Source: Oxalobacter sp. (GTDB lineage Bacteria > Pseudomonadota > Gammaproteobacteria > Burkholderiales > Burkholderiaceae_D). Taken from it: a stretch of 64,000 bases of DNA. Location: positions 1 through 64,000 of the forward strand of contig JAHAYL010000029.1 in the NCBI GenBank assembly GCA_018384065.1. The letters run 5' to 3'. Numbering within the stretch: the first letter of the stretch is position 1; every line of letters starts with the position of its first letter. Below, piece after piece: positions 52,867 through 62,027 of this stretch. The notes below the pieces were generated by a model. That model did not search any database. It was not told the DNA's origin and saw only the letters and a list, made by a program, of their open reading frames with translations. The translations under genes were made by a program, and so were the position numbers.

Positions 52867-55800
52867 ATGCAGCAGAACACGCAGCAAGGAAAGCAGCAAC
52901 CTGAGGAACCGGATGTGTCTATGATGCCTTCGGATGAAGAGGCTGTTCCTTTTTTCCGCAAGCACCGGAAACTGGTCTGGTTTGGAGGCGGTGTCATCGG
53001 TGCGTTGCTGCTTCTTATCCTTGGATTGGTTGCAACAGCCTGCATCCTGATGTCAAACATCGGGCATTATCACCGGCATATCGAAGAAACTGCCAGCAAA
53101 GCCGTCAAGCGTCCTGTCCGTTTTGACCATATCCAATCCTATTGGCAAGGGTTGAATCCGGCTGTTTCCCTTGGACATCTCACTGTCTCCGATGAATCTG
53201 GTAAACCTCAGTTGACATTGGAAAGCGTGGATGCCGTTGTGTCCTGGCAATCGCTTCTGGCAATGGAAATCCGCCTTGCCTGCCTGCAGGTCAATCATCC
53301 AGACCTGAATATCCGCCGTGATGTACAGGGTCGTTTCCATATAGCAGGGATTCTTATCGATCCAAATGACAGCAAAGACAATGGCTTCAGTGAATGGCTG
53401 ATGAAACAGTCAGCGGTTGTTGTGACCGATGGTAAAGTGCACTGGCAGGATGATATCCGGAAGGGGATTGCACTGGATATCAGGGATATTGCAGGGTCGT
53501 TGGAAAACAGTGGCGCGGACCATGATTTCACCATCCGTGCCAAGCCGGACCTGCCAGGGACAGAAACCTTGGAAATGAAAGGTTCTTTCACTATGCCTTC
53601 AGGCAAGAAAGAACCTGATGCTGTATCAGTTGCCGTTGACCATCTGGATGTTGATACCTTATCTGCATTGATACCGTTCCTGCCAGTTGATGACAGCCTG
53701 TACAGGCAGCTGCAAGGGTATCAGTTTGCCGGGAAACTGGCTGATATTGCCGTTGAATGGCATCGCCAGGATGCATCGGCATGGTCTGTCAAAGGTTCTT
53801 TCGACAACCTGATTGTAAGGGAAAAGGCTGGTGCCAAGCTGACGGAAAGCAGCCGTCTGTGGCCATCAGGACTGGGTGTTGTTGGATTGACAGGTAAAGT
53901 CAGTGCCAATGCGCAGGGCGGTACACTGTCCCTGGATTCAACCCAGACGGCTGTACTGCTTCCGGCATACCCTGCAGGGAAGCCCCAGACATTTGATGAG
54001 TTGAAAGCAGGGCTTTCCTGGACCCAGTCTGAAGCGGATGGGCTGGTGTTGGATATCCATGAAATGACGTTCCAGCAGAAAGCTGTCACAGGCAGGGTTT
54101 CCGGGCAATATACCCGTAATCCAGCAGCAGGCAACGGTGGTGCGGGGTCACTGGACCTGACTGCGGAAGTGGACAGCCTGGCGGTTGCCGATGTGAAGCA
54201 TTATATCCCGTTGCAGACACCAAAAGCCTTGGCTGAATGGTTGGCAGCTGCTTTGAAAACCGGAAAGGTCAGCAAGGCGGTTGCGCGTATCAAAGGCAGG
54301 ATCGACAGGATTCCTTATCCTGAAGGGGAAGGCATTTTCGATATCAAGGCGAAATTGGTTGATGCATCGATGAACTATACCCCGTTCAACCGCTCACTTG
54401 ATGGAAAACGTCCGCTTTGGCCGGATCTCGACCATATCCAAGGTGAATTCCGGATGGAAGGCAAAGCGATTACCGTCCATGCCGATTCAGCAACCACCCA
54501 AGGCGCCAACCTGCATGATGTGGATGTCGTGATTCCTGATACGCTCAATGGTCCTCCGACATTGGAAATCAAAGGGTATTCAGACGGTCCGATGAAAAAA
54601 CAGCTTGAGTTTGTCAATGCTTCACCAGTCTATGAAATGATCGGGCATCTGACAGAGAACACTGTTGCATCGGGCGATGGCAGTGTCGATATCAAGATCC
54701 ATCTTCCCTTGAAAAACCTGAAGGAGACAGTTGTAGATGGCCATCTCAAGTTCCAAGGCAATGACATCATCCTGTTGGAAGACCTGCCTGTCGTAACGGG
54801 TACCCGAGGGGAACTGCATTTCACCCATCAGGGATTCATGCTGTCGGATATCAAAGGCCGTTTCCTGCATGAACCTGTCTCCATCCATGGCGGAACGGTC
54901 AAGAATGATGCTTTCCATGTCAAGGTGGAAGGCATCCTGAGCGGACAGGGAGTCCGTAAGACCTATACAGCAGGTGCTATGAAACATCTGGCGGGCACAA
55001 TGACCGGGCATGCCCCATTTAAGGTCGATATTGAAAGAGGCAACATCCAGATTTCAACAGACCTGAAAGGTATCGGGCTCAATCTACCAGCACCTCTTGG
55101 AAAACAGGCTGGTACAGCAATACCGTTGCGGGTGCATCTGAAAGATATGCCCTCGAAAGGAACGGTCAAGTATGATGAACTGTCGGTCAGTTATGGTAAA
55201 GGCAAGACTGCCAGATATCTCCGCACCAAAAGAGGGCATGACCATTACTGGCGGGTGGCAGAAGGTGGTTTTGGCATCAACCGTCCTGCCATCACCAGAG
55301 AAGGCCTGATGGTGAATGCAGATGTCCGTTATTTTGACCTGAATGAATGGATTGATTTCATTGTCGGTTTTTATGCCAGTGCAGGTTCATCTTCATCTGG
55401 TGCGAAATCATCCGGTGGAGGTTTGATCCAGTACCTTGAGCCCCATTGGTTCAATCTGAAAGCTGATACATTCGATGCTTTCGGCCTCAGGGCGAAACAG
55501 GCTGTGGCAGAAGGTTCCCGCCATCATGGCCGTTGGGAAATCGATGCATCTGCAGATGTATTGGATGGGCATATCGTCTATATTGAGAACAATGCCACCT
55601 ATCCCCATGGTTACCTGCAGGCAAAGCTGAAAAATTTTGATGTCCCTTGGAAATCCATCAAGCCGCATAGCGGTGCTTCCGGTGGAACGATGGCATACCG
55701 TGGTGCCTTGCCTTCGATGGATGTCGAAACAGAAAACCTGGGACTGTTGGACCGCCATGACCTGGGCGATGCTGTGTTGAAGGCAGAGAGTGTCAGGCGT

Positions 55801-56571
55801 GCGCATGGCAATGAATGGTTGATCAAACAGCTGCGTATCAGCAATGAGGATGCATTCATTGAGGCAACCGGTAAATGGACTGCATTGCCTGGGCAGCGGC
55901 CTGAAACCCAGCTTGATTTCCAGTTGGATGTTTCCAATGAAGGCAATCTGCTGAAACGGCTGTTGTTCGACGGTCTCCTGAAGGGAGGCGTTGCTGTGTA
56001 CAAAGGCAGCATCCATTGGCATGGACTGCCGTTTGTGCCTGATTTCGGCTCAATGTCAGGCAGGATGTCGTCCAACCATACCAATGGGCAGTTCCTGAAA
56101 ATCAAGCCAGGTGCCGCAAAGCTGCTGAGTGTCCTCAGCTTACAGTCCCTGCCACGCCGTGCCGGTATGGATTTCAGGGATGTTGCAGCCAAAGGCTTTT
56201 CCTATGACAGTGTCGCCGGGGATTATGTCATCACGGATGGCATCATGAAGACCGACAACCTGCAGGTAATCGGTTTACCGGCAGAAGTGGATCTGAAGGG
56301 CATTATCAATATTGTCGAGATGACGCAGGACCTTGTCGCTGAGGTCAGACCGGAAATCAATGCTGCAGGAGCATCGATTGCAGTTGGTTTGGTCAATCCG
56401 ATTATCGGTGTTGGCACGTTCCTTGCACAGGCTTTGGTAAGGGAACCGCTGAAACAGAATTTCACATATCACTACCATATTACAGGTGAATGGGGGAATC
56501 CTGTTGTTGAGATAATGGATAAGGAAAAGCCTGAACCTGAAAAAAGCGGGTCTGCTGATTGGAAGGAATAA
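52867..56571 (+). CDS. yhdP: YhdP family AsmA-like envelope protein
   Basis: 1234 aa. One N-terminal membrane helix (LVWFGGGVIGALLLLILGLVA, about residues 36-58) anchors a long periplasmic beta-rich protein. DUF3971 and the C-terminal AsmA_2 domain are recognised by LGHLTVSDESGKPQLTLESVDAVVSW, SLLAMEIRLACLQV, and VDLKGIINIVEMTQDLVAEVRPEINAAGASIAVGLVNPIIGVG. YhdP and TamB belong to a set of bridge proteins thought to carry phospholipid to the outer membrane; both are in this window. ATG 52867 is chosen; TTG and GTG codons just ahead are in frame. The downstream amidase starts 12 bases after the stop. Confidence 0.93.
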   Translation: MQQNTQQGKQQPEEPDVSMMPSDEEAVPFFRKHRKLVWFGGGVIGALLLLILGLVATACILMSNIGHYHRHIEETASKAVKRPVRFDHIQSYWQGLNPAVSLGHLTVSDESGKPQLTLESVDAVVSWQSLLAMEIRLACLQVNHPDLNIRRDVQGRFHIAGILIDPNDSKDNGFSEWLMKQSAVVVTDGKVHWQDDIRKGIALDIRDIAGSLENSGADHDFTIRAKPDLPGTETLEMKGSFTMPSGKKEPDAVSVAVDHLDVDTLSALIPFLPVDDSLYRQLQGYQFAGKLADIAVEWHRQDASAWSVKGSFDNLIVREKAGAKLTESSRLWPSGLGVVGLTGKVSANAQGGTLSLDSTQTAVLLPAYPAGKPQTFDELKAGLSWTQSEADGLVLDIHEMTFQQKAVTGRVSGQYTRNPAAGNGGAGSLDLTAEVDSLAVADVKHYIPLQTPKALAEWLAAALKTGKVSKAVARIKGRIDRIPYPEGEGIFDIKAKLVDASMNYTPFNRSLDGKRPLWPDLDHIQGEFRMEGKAITVHADSATTQGANLHDVDVVIPDTLNGPPTLEIKGYSDGPMKKQLEFVNASPVYEMIGHLTENTVASGDGSVDIKIHLPLKNLKETVVDGHLKFQGNDIILLEDLPVVTGTRGELHFTHQGFMLSDIKGRFLHEPVSIHGGTVKNDAFHVKVEGILSGQGVRKTYTAGAMKHLAGTMTGHAPFKVDIERGNIQISTDLKGIGLNLPAPLGKQAGTAIPLRVHLKDMPSKGTVKYDELSVSYGKGKTARYLRTKRGHDHYWRVAEGGFGINRPAITREGLMVNADVRYFDLNEWIDFIVGFYASAGSSSSGAKSSGGGLIQYLEPHWFNLKADTFDAFGLRAKQAVAEGSRHHGRWEIDASADVLDGHIVYIENNATYPHGYLQAKLKNFDVPWKSIKPHSGASGGTMAYRGALPSMDVETENLGLLDRHDLGDAVLKAESVRRAHGNEWLIKQLRISNEDAFIEATGKWTALPGQRPETQLDFQLDVSNEGNLLKRLLFDGLLKGGVAVYKGSIHWHGLPFVPDFGSMSGRMSSNHTNGQFLKIKPGAAKLLSVLSLQSLPRRAGMDFRDVAAKGFSYDSVAGDYVITDGIMKTDNLQVIGLPAEVDLKGIINIVEMTQDLVAEVRPEINAAGASIAVGLVNPIIGVGTFLAQALVREPLKQNFTYHYHITGEWGNPVVEIMDKEKPEPEKSGSADWKE

Positions 56572-56583
56572 GGGGAGAAGAAA

Positions 56584-57381
56584 ATGACAAAAGTTGCCGC
56601 AGTCCAGATGGTGTCCACGCCGGTTGTCAAAGAAAACATGGTCACAGCAGGGAAGTTGATTGCAGAAGCCGTAGATAAAGGGGCGGAACTGGTGCTGTTG
56701 CCGGAGTATTGGTCAGCCATTGGACGGCAGGATATTGAGAAACTGGACGATGCAGAGCCTTACGGCAAAGGACCTATACAGGATTTCATGGCAGAGACCG
56801 CCCGGAAACATAATATCTGGCTGATAGGCGGTACGCTTTCACTGGTTTCCCCTGAACCAGGCAAAGTGTTGAACACAACCTTGGTCTACAGTCCGGAAGG
56901 CAGTAATGTTGCACGTTACGACAAGATCCATCTGTTCGGGTTTTCAACTGAACGGGAAGCTTATGACGAATCTGCTGTCATCAGCCGGGGAAGTTCAGTC
57001 ACCACGTTTGAAGCACCATTTGGCAAAGTGGGCCTGTCTGTCTGTTATGACCTGCGCTTCCCGGAACTCTACCGTGCATTGGGTGACTGCTGCCTGATGG
57101 TGGTTCCTGCGGCATTCACTTACACAACCGGGCAGGTGCATTGGGAAATCCTGCTCCGTGCCCGTGCCATTGAGAACCAGACCTATATCCTTGCTGCTGC
57201 CCAAGGTGGGCGTCATCCAACAGGACGCCGTACCTGGGGGCATTCCATGCTGATTGACCCATGGGGGCAGGTCCGGTCGGTCTGTGTTGAAGGGGAAGGG
57301 CTTGCTATCGGTGATATTGATATCAGGCTGTTGTCGTCCATCCGGGAAAAACTGCCGGCATTGAAACACCGTCGGCTCTGA
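56584..57381 (+). CDS. Carbon-nitrogen hydrolase (Nit1 / deaminated-glutathione amidase type)
   Basis: 265 aa, nitrilase superfamily. The catalytic triad is Glu41 (LLPEYW), Lys114 (RYDKIHLF) and Cys154 (SVCYDLRFPE). Closest in pattern to Nit1-like amidases that repair deaminated glutathione, which would fit with the gshA/gshB and glutaredoxin genes elsewhere in this window, but substrate is inferred only. Between yhdP and tldD in the common yhdP-nit-tldD order of proteobacteria. Confidence 0.9.
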   Translation: MTKVAAVQMVSTPVVKENMVTAGKLIAEAVDKGAELVLLPEYWSAIGRQDIEKLDDAEPYGKGPIQDFMAETARKHNIWLIGGTLSLVSPEPGKVLNTTLVYSPEGSNVARYDKIHLFGFSTEREAYDESAVISRGSSVTTFEAPFGKVGLSVCYDLRFPELYRALGDCCLMVVPAAFTYTTGQVHWEILLRARAIENQTYILAAAQGGRHPTGRRTWGHSMLIDPWGQVRSVCVEGEGLAIGDIDIRLLSSIREKLPALKHRRL

Positions 57382-57449
57382 TTTTCTGGCAACCGTTCTG
57401 CAAGATACATTAAAATCAATCTTTCAATGAAATCTCAAGACGGCATCCT

Positions 57450-58913
57450 ATGTCTTCACAGCATCTTTCCTTAGACAACCTGTCACAGGCCAAAACCATT
57501 CTTCTTGAACCTTTTGGATTGGATGAAACAGTATTGATGAATACGATGGGTGATATATTCACCCATCAGGTTGATTATGCTGACCTGTATTTCCAGTTCA
57601 CCAAGAACGAAGGGTGGAGTTTGGAGGATGGCAAGGTCAAATCTGGCAGTTTCTCCATTGATAAAGGTGTCGGTGTCCGTGCTGTTTCTGGTGACAGGAC
57701 TGCTTTCTCCTATTCTGATGAGATTTCCCGTGCAGCGTTGCGTGATGCTGCGTCAGCTGTACGGTCCATTGGCCGGCAAGGTGCGGGGACAGCGGCGCTG
57801 GTGTCTGGCATGAGCCGGTTGGATACCCGTGCATTGTATCTGCCAGAAGACCCTTTCCAGACATTGTCCGCCACAGAGAAGGTTGCATTGCTTGAAAAGG
57901 TGGAAAAAACCGCCAAGGCAATGGATGCCCGTATCGTCCAGGTCATGGCTGGACTGGCAGGGGAATACGATGTTGTGCTGGTTGCCCGCAGTGATGGCAA
58001 GCTGGCAGCGGATATACGGCCGTTGGTCCGCCTGTCGGTGACGGTGATTGCTGAAGAAAACGGACGCAGGGAAATCGGCAGCAGTGGCGGGGGAGGACGT
58101 TTTGGCTACGGTTATTTCACTGATGCGTTGGTCAACGGGTATGTCAGCCAGGCGGTGCATTCTGCATTGACCATGCTCCGTGCTGGTCCTGCCCCGGCAG
58201 GACCGATGACAGTGGTATTGGGCTCTGGTTGGCCGGGAGTCCTGTTGCATGAAGCTGTGGGGCATGGTCTTGAGGGGGATTTCAACCGGAAGGGATTCAG
58301 TGCTTTTTCTGGTTTACTGGGACAGAAAGTCGCTGCTGACAGTATCACCGTCATTGATGATGGCACCATTACCGGTCGCCGTGGTTCGCTGAACATGGAT
58401 GATGAAGGCAACCAGACACAGCATAATGTCCTGATTGAGAAAGGTGTGCTTAAGGGATACCTTCAGGATTCCCTGAATGCCCGCCTGATGAAGATGCCGC
58501 TCACGGGGAATGGCCGCCGCCAGTCCTATGCGCATCTGCCGATTCCACGTATGACGAATACCTTCATGTTGGGAGGGGACAAAGAGCCTGGGGAGATTAT
58601 TGCTTCTGTCAAAAACGGTTTGTATGCAGCCAATTTTGGCGGTGGTCAGGTTGATATCACCAGTGGCAAGTTTGTATTCTCGGCAAGTGAGGCCTATCTT
58701 ATTGAAGAAGGCAGGATTACCAGTCCAGTGAAAGGGGCAACCTTGATCGGTAACGGTCCAGATGTCCTCAAGCGCGTTTCGATGGTTGGCAATGATATGA
58801 AATTGGATACTGGCATCGGTGTCTGTGGCAAGGAAGGGCAGAGTGTTCCTGTCGGTGTCGGCATGCCGACCATCCGTCTTGACGGTGTGACGGTTGGAGG
58901 GACAGCCGGTTGA
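57450..58913 (+). CDS. tldD: Metalloprotease TldD
   Basis: 487 aa. With TldE/PmbA it degrades unfolded peptides and matures small modified peptides such as microcin B17. The zinc HExxxH motif is in LLHEAVGHGLEGDFNRKG; GSSGGGGRFGYGYF and MTNTFMLGGDKEPGEII are conserved. No tldE is in the window, as usual, since the two are often unlinked. Monocistronic or the end of yhdP-nit-tldD; a new promoter for aroG begins 11 bases after the stop. Confidence 0.97.
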   Translation: MSSQHLSLDNLSQAKTILLEPFGLDETVLMNTMGDIFTHQVDYADLYFQFTKNEGWSLEDGKVKSGSFSIDKGVGVRAVSGDRTAFSYSDEISRAALRDAASAVRSIGRQGAGTAALVSGMSRLDTRALYLPEDPFQTLSATEKVALLEKVEKTAKAMDARIVQVMAGLAGEYDVVLVARSDGKLAADIRPLVRLSVTVIAEENGRREIGSSGGGGRFGYGYFTDALVNGYVSQAVHSALTMLRAGPAPAGPMTVVLGSGWPGVLLHEAVGHGLEGDFNRKGFSAFSGLLGQKVAADSITVIDDGTITGRRGSLNMDDEGNQTQHNVLIEKGVLKGYLQDSLNARLMKMPLTGNGRRQSYAHLPIPRMTNTFMLGGDKEPGEIIASVKNGLYAANFGGGQVDITSGKFVFSASEAYLIEEGRITSPVKGATLIGNGPDVLKRVSMVGNDMKLDTGIGVCGKEGQSVPVGVGMPTIRLDGVTVGGTAG

Positions 58914-58923
58914 ATGAAAAACT

Positions 58924-58952
58924 TTGTCAGTTTCAGAAAACTGGTTTACAAT
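58924..58952 (+). promoter_or_regulatory. Sigma-70 promoter for the aroG leader
   Basis: TTGTCA (58924-58929), 17-base spacer, TACAAT (58947-58952). Expected start about 58959, 27 bases before the leader-peptide start codon. Confidence 0.7.
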
Positions 58953-58985
58953 GAACAACATTGATAAACAAGGAAGTTTTGTAAA

Positions 58986-59045
58986 GTGTTGAATTTCTCC
59001 CGATTTTATTTCTTTTGGTTTAGCCGTTTGCTCAGAGGGCGGTGA
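58986..59045 (+). CDS. Aromatic-rich leader peptide of the aroG attenuator
   Basis: A 19-residue frame too short for usual gene calling: MLNFSRFYFFWFSRLLRGR, GTG start at 58986 (TTG at 58989 also possible), TGA at 59043-59045. AGGAAG (58971-58976) lies nine bases ahead of the GTG. Seven residues are aromatic (five Phe, one Tyr, one Trp), with Phe-Tyr-Phe-Phe-Trp-Phe in a row at 59004-59021. This is the composition and size of amino-acid biosynthesis leader peptides such as that of pheA. Ribosome stalling at this run when charged aromatic tRNAs are scarce would favour read-through into aroG. Confidence 0.8.
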   Translation: MLNFSRFYFFWFSRLLRGR

Positions 59046-59117
59046 AAGGTCGGGTCATAGCTATACGGAACCAACTAGGAAAAATACCAAACCGCCAGAG
59101 AAACTGGCGGTTTTTTT
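59023..59117 (+). terminator. Attenuator with competing hairpins ahead of aroG
   Basis: Terminator: AACCGCCAG (59090-59098), loop AGAAA, CTGGCGGTT (59104-59112), T run 59111-59117. Antiterminator: GGCGGT (59038-59043, overlapping the leader peptide end) can pair with ACCGCC (59091-59096), which removes the 5' arm of the terminator. Protector: GCCG (59023-59026), just after the aromatic codons, can pair with CGGT (59040-59043) when the ribosome has moved on. The three pairings exclude one another in the classic order. aroG starts 43 bases after the T run. Confidence 0.8.
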
Positions 59118-59159
59118 ATATACAGGGTTTTATACAGGGATATTTGAGGGAAACCAATC

Positions 59160-60224
59160 ATGCAGAAACCAATCGATGACTTACGTATTGTTGCAATGAA
59201 AGAACTGACACCACCTTCACATCTGATCAGTGCTTTCCCGTGCCGTGCAGAAACTGCAAGGACGGTTTCGGATTGCCGCGAGGAAATCCATAAAGTCCTG
59301 CAAGGAGAGGATGACCGGCTGATTGCCATTGTCGGTCCATGCTCCATCCATGATCCGAAGGCTGCGGTGGAATATGCGGAGCGTCTGAGGGCAGAGCGGG
59401 AACGTTATAAGGATGACCTGATTATCCTGATGCGGGTCTATTTTGAGAAACCCCGGACCACCATCGGTTGGAAGGGGCTGATCAACGATCCATTCCTTGA
59501 CCAGAGTTACCGCATCAATGAGGGGTTGCATATTGCCCGTGAACTGTTGCAGAAAGTCAATATGATGGGGTTGCCTGCAGCGACTGAATTCCTCGACATG
59601 ATCAGCCCGCAGTATATTGCGGATATGGTCAGCTGGGGGGCTATCGGTGCGCGTACTACGGAGTCCCAGGTCCACCGTGAACTGTCTTCAGGGTTATCCT
59701 GTCCGGTTGGTTTCAAGAATGGTACCGATGGCAATGTGAAAATTGCCATTGATGCCATCAAGGCGGCATCCCATCCCCATCATTTCCTGTCTGTCACCAA
59801 GAGTGGGCATACCGCCATTTTTGAAACCCAGGGGAACCAGGATTGCCATATCATCCTGCGGGGAGGTTTCAAGCCGAACTATGATCCTGCCAGTGTGGAA
59901 GCGGCGACCCAGGCATTGGAAAGCAATGGCATCACCCCCAATATCATGATTGATGCTTCCCATGGCAACAGTTCCAAGAAGGCTGAGAACCAGGTGCCTG
60001 TCTGTGAGAACATCGCTGGGAACATTGCGGGCGGCAACAAGCATATTGTCGGCGTCATGATTGAATCCAATCTGGTTGCAGGCCGCCAGGATCTGGGAGA
60101 TGGCAAGAACCTGACTTATGGTCAGTCCATCACCGATGCCTGCTTGGGATGGCAGGACAGCAGCATGCTGCTTGGGAAACTGGCGGAATCAGTCCGCCGC
60201 CGCCGTGATACTGCAAAACAGTAA
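59160..60224 (+). CDS. aroG: 3-deoxy-7-phosphoheptulonate (DAHP) synthase, class I
   Basis: First enzyme of the shikimate pathway: condenses PEP with erythrose 4-phosphate. 354 aa, the AroF/G/H type. GPCSIHDPKAAVEYAERLR, MRVYFEKPRTTIGWKGLINDP, GAIGARTTESQVHRELSSGLS, PVGFKNGTDGN and DASHGNSSKK are intact. The N-terminal extension (LTPPSHLISAFP) carries the feedback site in this family; which amino acid inhibits it cannot be read with certainty. Expression appears to be set by the leader-peptide attenuator upstream. GAGGGA precedes the ATG. A strong terminator follows, so the gene is monocistronic. Confidence 0.97.
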   Translation: MQKPIDDLRIVAMKELTPPSHLISAFPCRAETARTVSDCREEIHKVLQGEDDRLIAIVGPCSIHDPKAAVEYAERLRAERERYKDDLIILMRVYFEKPRTTIGWKGLINDPFLDQSYRINEGLHIARELLQKVNMMGLPAATEFLDMISPQYIADMVSWGAIGARTTESQVHRELSSGLSCPVGFKNGTDGNVKIAIDAIKAASHPHHFLSVTKSGHTAIFETQGNQDCHIILRGGFKPNYDPASVEAATQALESNGITPNIMIDASHGNSSKKAENQVPVCENIAGNIAGGNKHIVGVMIESNLVAGRQDLGDGKNLTYGQSITDACLGWQDSSMLLGKLAESVRRRRDTAKQ

Positions 60225-60241
60225 CCCTTTCCAAAAACGGC

Positions 60242-60282
60242 AATCCCCCTGAAAAAGGATATTTCCTGTCAGGGGGATTTTT
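60242..60282 (+). terminator. Intrinsic terminator after aroG
   Basis: AATCCCCCTGA (60242-60252) pairs with TCAGGGGGATT (60269-60279), followed by T to 60282. Confidence 0.9.
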
Positions 60283-60296
60283 ATCGGGGAGGGAAA

Positions 60297-60782
60297 TCAA
60301 TTGCGGAAATTGTTGAATTCCAAGGGGATGTCTTTGACCTTTTCCCGCAGCATCTGCATGGTTGCCTGAAGGTCATCCTTTTTGTTGCCGGTGACCCGGA
60401 CAGTTTCGCCTTGGATGCTTGCTTGGACTTTCAGTTTATTGTCCTTGACAAGTTTGACGATTTTCTTTGCCATATCTGACTGGATGCCATTCTTGACAGT
60501 GACAATCTGCTTCACCTTGTCACCGCTGATTTTCTCAATCTTGGACTCTTCCAGGAAACGGACATCGACCTTGCGTTTTGTCATTTTGTTGGTCAGGACA
60601 TCACGGACCTGCCCCAACTGGAATTCTGAATCGGCGAAAACAGTCAGTTCCGCTTCTTTCTGTTCCACACGGGCATCACTGCCACGGAAATCAAAGCGGG
60701 TGCCGATTTCCTTGTTTGCCTGGTCAACGGCATTGCGTACTTCAACCATATTTGCTTCAGAAACAACATCAAAAGATGGCAT
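60297..60782 (-). CDS. yajQ: YajQ family nucleotide-binding protein
   Basis: 161 aa. The start [36 protein letters not shown] is diagnostic; two ferredoxin-like domains follow. In Xanthomonas a YajQ protein binds cyclic di-GMP and acts as a transcription co-factor; whether this one does is not shown. Single gene, convergent with aroG and divergent from murB. Confidence 0.95.
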   Translation of the reverse strand: MPSFDVVSEANMVEVRNAVDQANKEIGTRFDFRGSDARVEQKEAELTVFADSEFQLGQVRDVLTNKMTKRKVDVRFLEESKIEKISGDKVKQIVTVKNGIQSDMAKKIVKLVKDNKLKVQASIQGETVRVTGNKKDDLQATMQMLREKVKDIPLEFNNFRN

Positions 60783-60993
60783 AGGGAATCCCTTTCTTTA
60801 AAAAATCAATCTCTGACAGAGGCAGTCAGACTTATCAGAACTGCGGGCATTTTACCGAATATTCTTGAAAATTTGTTATGCCAAAAGATTCGTACTTTCT
60901 GTAAAAAACTCGACAGGTTCCCTGAATAGTCATTAAGATGGCACTTTGGTTCTGAAAAGTAAAAGCCCATCCTTCTTCTTGTATCTGACCATC

Positions 60994-62025
60994 ATGAACA
61001 GCCTCACAGCACTTCAGAAGAATGTTTCCCTGAAATCCCTGAATACATTTGGCATTGATGCCATTGCCGCCTGTTATCTGGAAATCCATGGCATCCAGGA
61101 TTTGGAAAGTGTATATCGCGATGGAAGCCTGCGGAATATGCCACGTCTGATTCTTGGGGGTGGCAGCAACCTGCTGCTGGTTTCAGAACGCTTTGAGGGG
61201 ATTGTCCTGCGGGTGGTCAACAAGGGGATTGCTGTTGAGCGTGATGACGGCCATGCCGTCTACCTGCGCGTTGCTGCAGGTGAGAAATGGCATGATTTTG
61301 TGATGTGGACTTTGGCAAACGGCTATCCGGGACTGGAGAATATGTCTTTGATTCCGGGAACAGTCGGAGCTGCACCTGTCCAGAACATCGGTGCCTATGG
61401 CATGGAGCTGAAAGACCATTTCTATTCCCTGCGGGCGTTTGATTTCCAGACAGGTCAGATGGTTGAATTGGACAGGGAAGACTGTGCCTTTTCCTACCGT
61501 GACAGTATTTTCAAGCATGCGATGAAGGACCGCCTGGTCATCACAGACCTGACCTTTGTCCTGCCAAAAGCATGGCAGCCCAATGTCAGTTATGGTGATG
61601 TTGCGGGGACTTTAAAGGAGAAGGGAATCAGCGAACCAACTGCGGAACAGGTCAGTCAGGCAATCATTGCCATCCGGCAGCGTAAACTGCCTGATCCGGC
61701 AGTGCAGGGCAATGCAGGCAGTTTTTTCCAGAATCCAACCGTAACCGCAGAACAGATGGCAGCCTTGAAAGCCAAGTATCCAAACATGCCTTCCTATCCG
61801 CAGCCGGATGGCAGGTTCCGTATTGCAGCAGGCTGGCTGATTGATCAATGCGGCTGGAAAGGCAGACAATTGGGACAGGCTGGTGTCTGTGCGACACAGG
61901 CGCTTGTCCTGATAAATTGCGGTGATGCCAAGGGCAGTGAAATCGCTGGACTGGCAAAAGCCATCCAGACAGATGTCCAAGCCAGGTTTGGCCTTTCACT
62001 GGTACCTGAACCGGTTTTTATCTGA
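60994..62025 (+). CDS. murB: UDP-N-acetylenolpyruvoylglucosamine reductase
   Basis: 343-aa FAD enzyme that makes UDP-MurNAc. It is the E. coli-like type I MurB. LKSLNTFGIDAIA, LGGGSNLLLV, GLENMSLIPGTVGAAPVQNIGAYG, YRDSIFKH and GNAGSFFQNP (catalytic Ser) are intact, and the C-terminal Glu lies in SLVPEPVFI. ATG 60994 is chosen because homology starts there; an in-frame start at 60946 is upstream. Its stop is two bases from the end of converging mtnA. Confidence 0.96.
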   Translation: MNSLTALQKNVSLKSLNTFGIDAIAACYLEIHGIQDLESVYRDGSLRNMPRLILGGGSNLLLVSERFEGIVLRVVNKGIAVERDDGHAVYLRVAAGEKWHDFVMWTLANGYPGLENMSLIPGTVGAAPVQNIGAYGMELKDHFYSLRAFDFQTGQMVELDREDCAFSYRDSIFKHAMKDRLVITDLTFVLPKAWQPNVSYGDVAGTLKEKGISEPTAEQVSQAIIAIRQRKLPDPAVQGNAGSFFQNPTVTAEQMAALKAKYPNMPSYPQPDGRFRIAAGWLIDQCGWKGRQLGQAGVCATQALVLINCGDAKGSEIAGLAKAIQTDVQARFGLSLVPEPVFI

Positions 62026-62027
62026 TG

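Noticed and set aside
58951-58992. Short ATG frame (13 codons) just before the aroG leader peptide
   Set aside because: Its ATG overlaps the -10 box, so it would not be in the transcript, and it has no aromatic bias.
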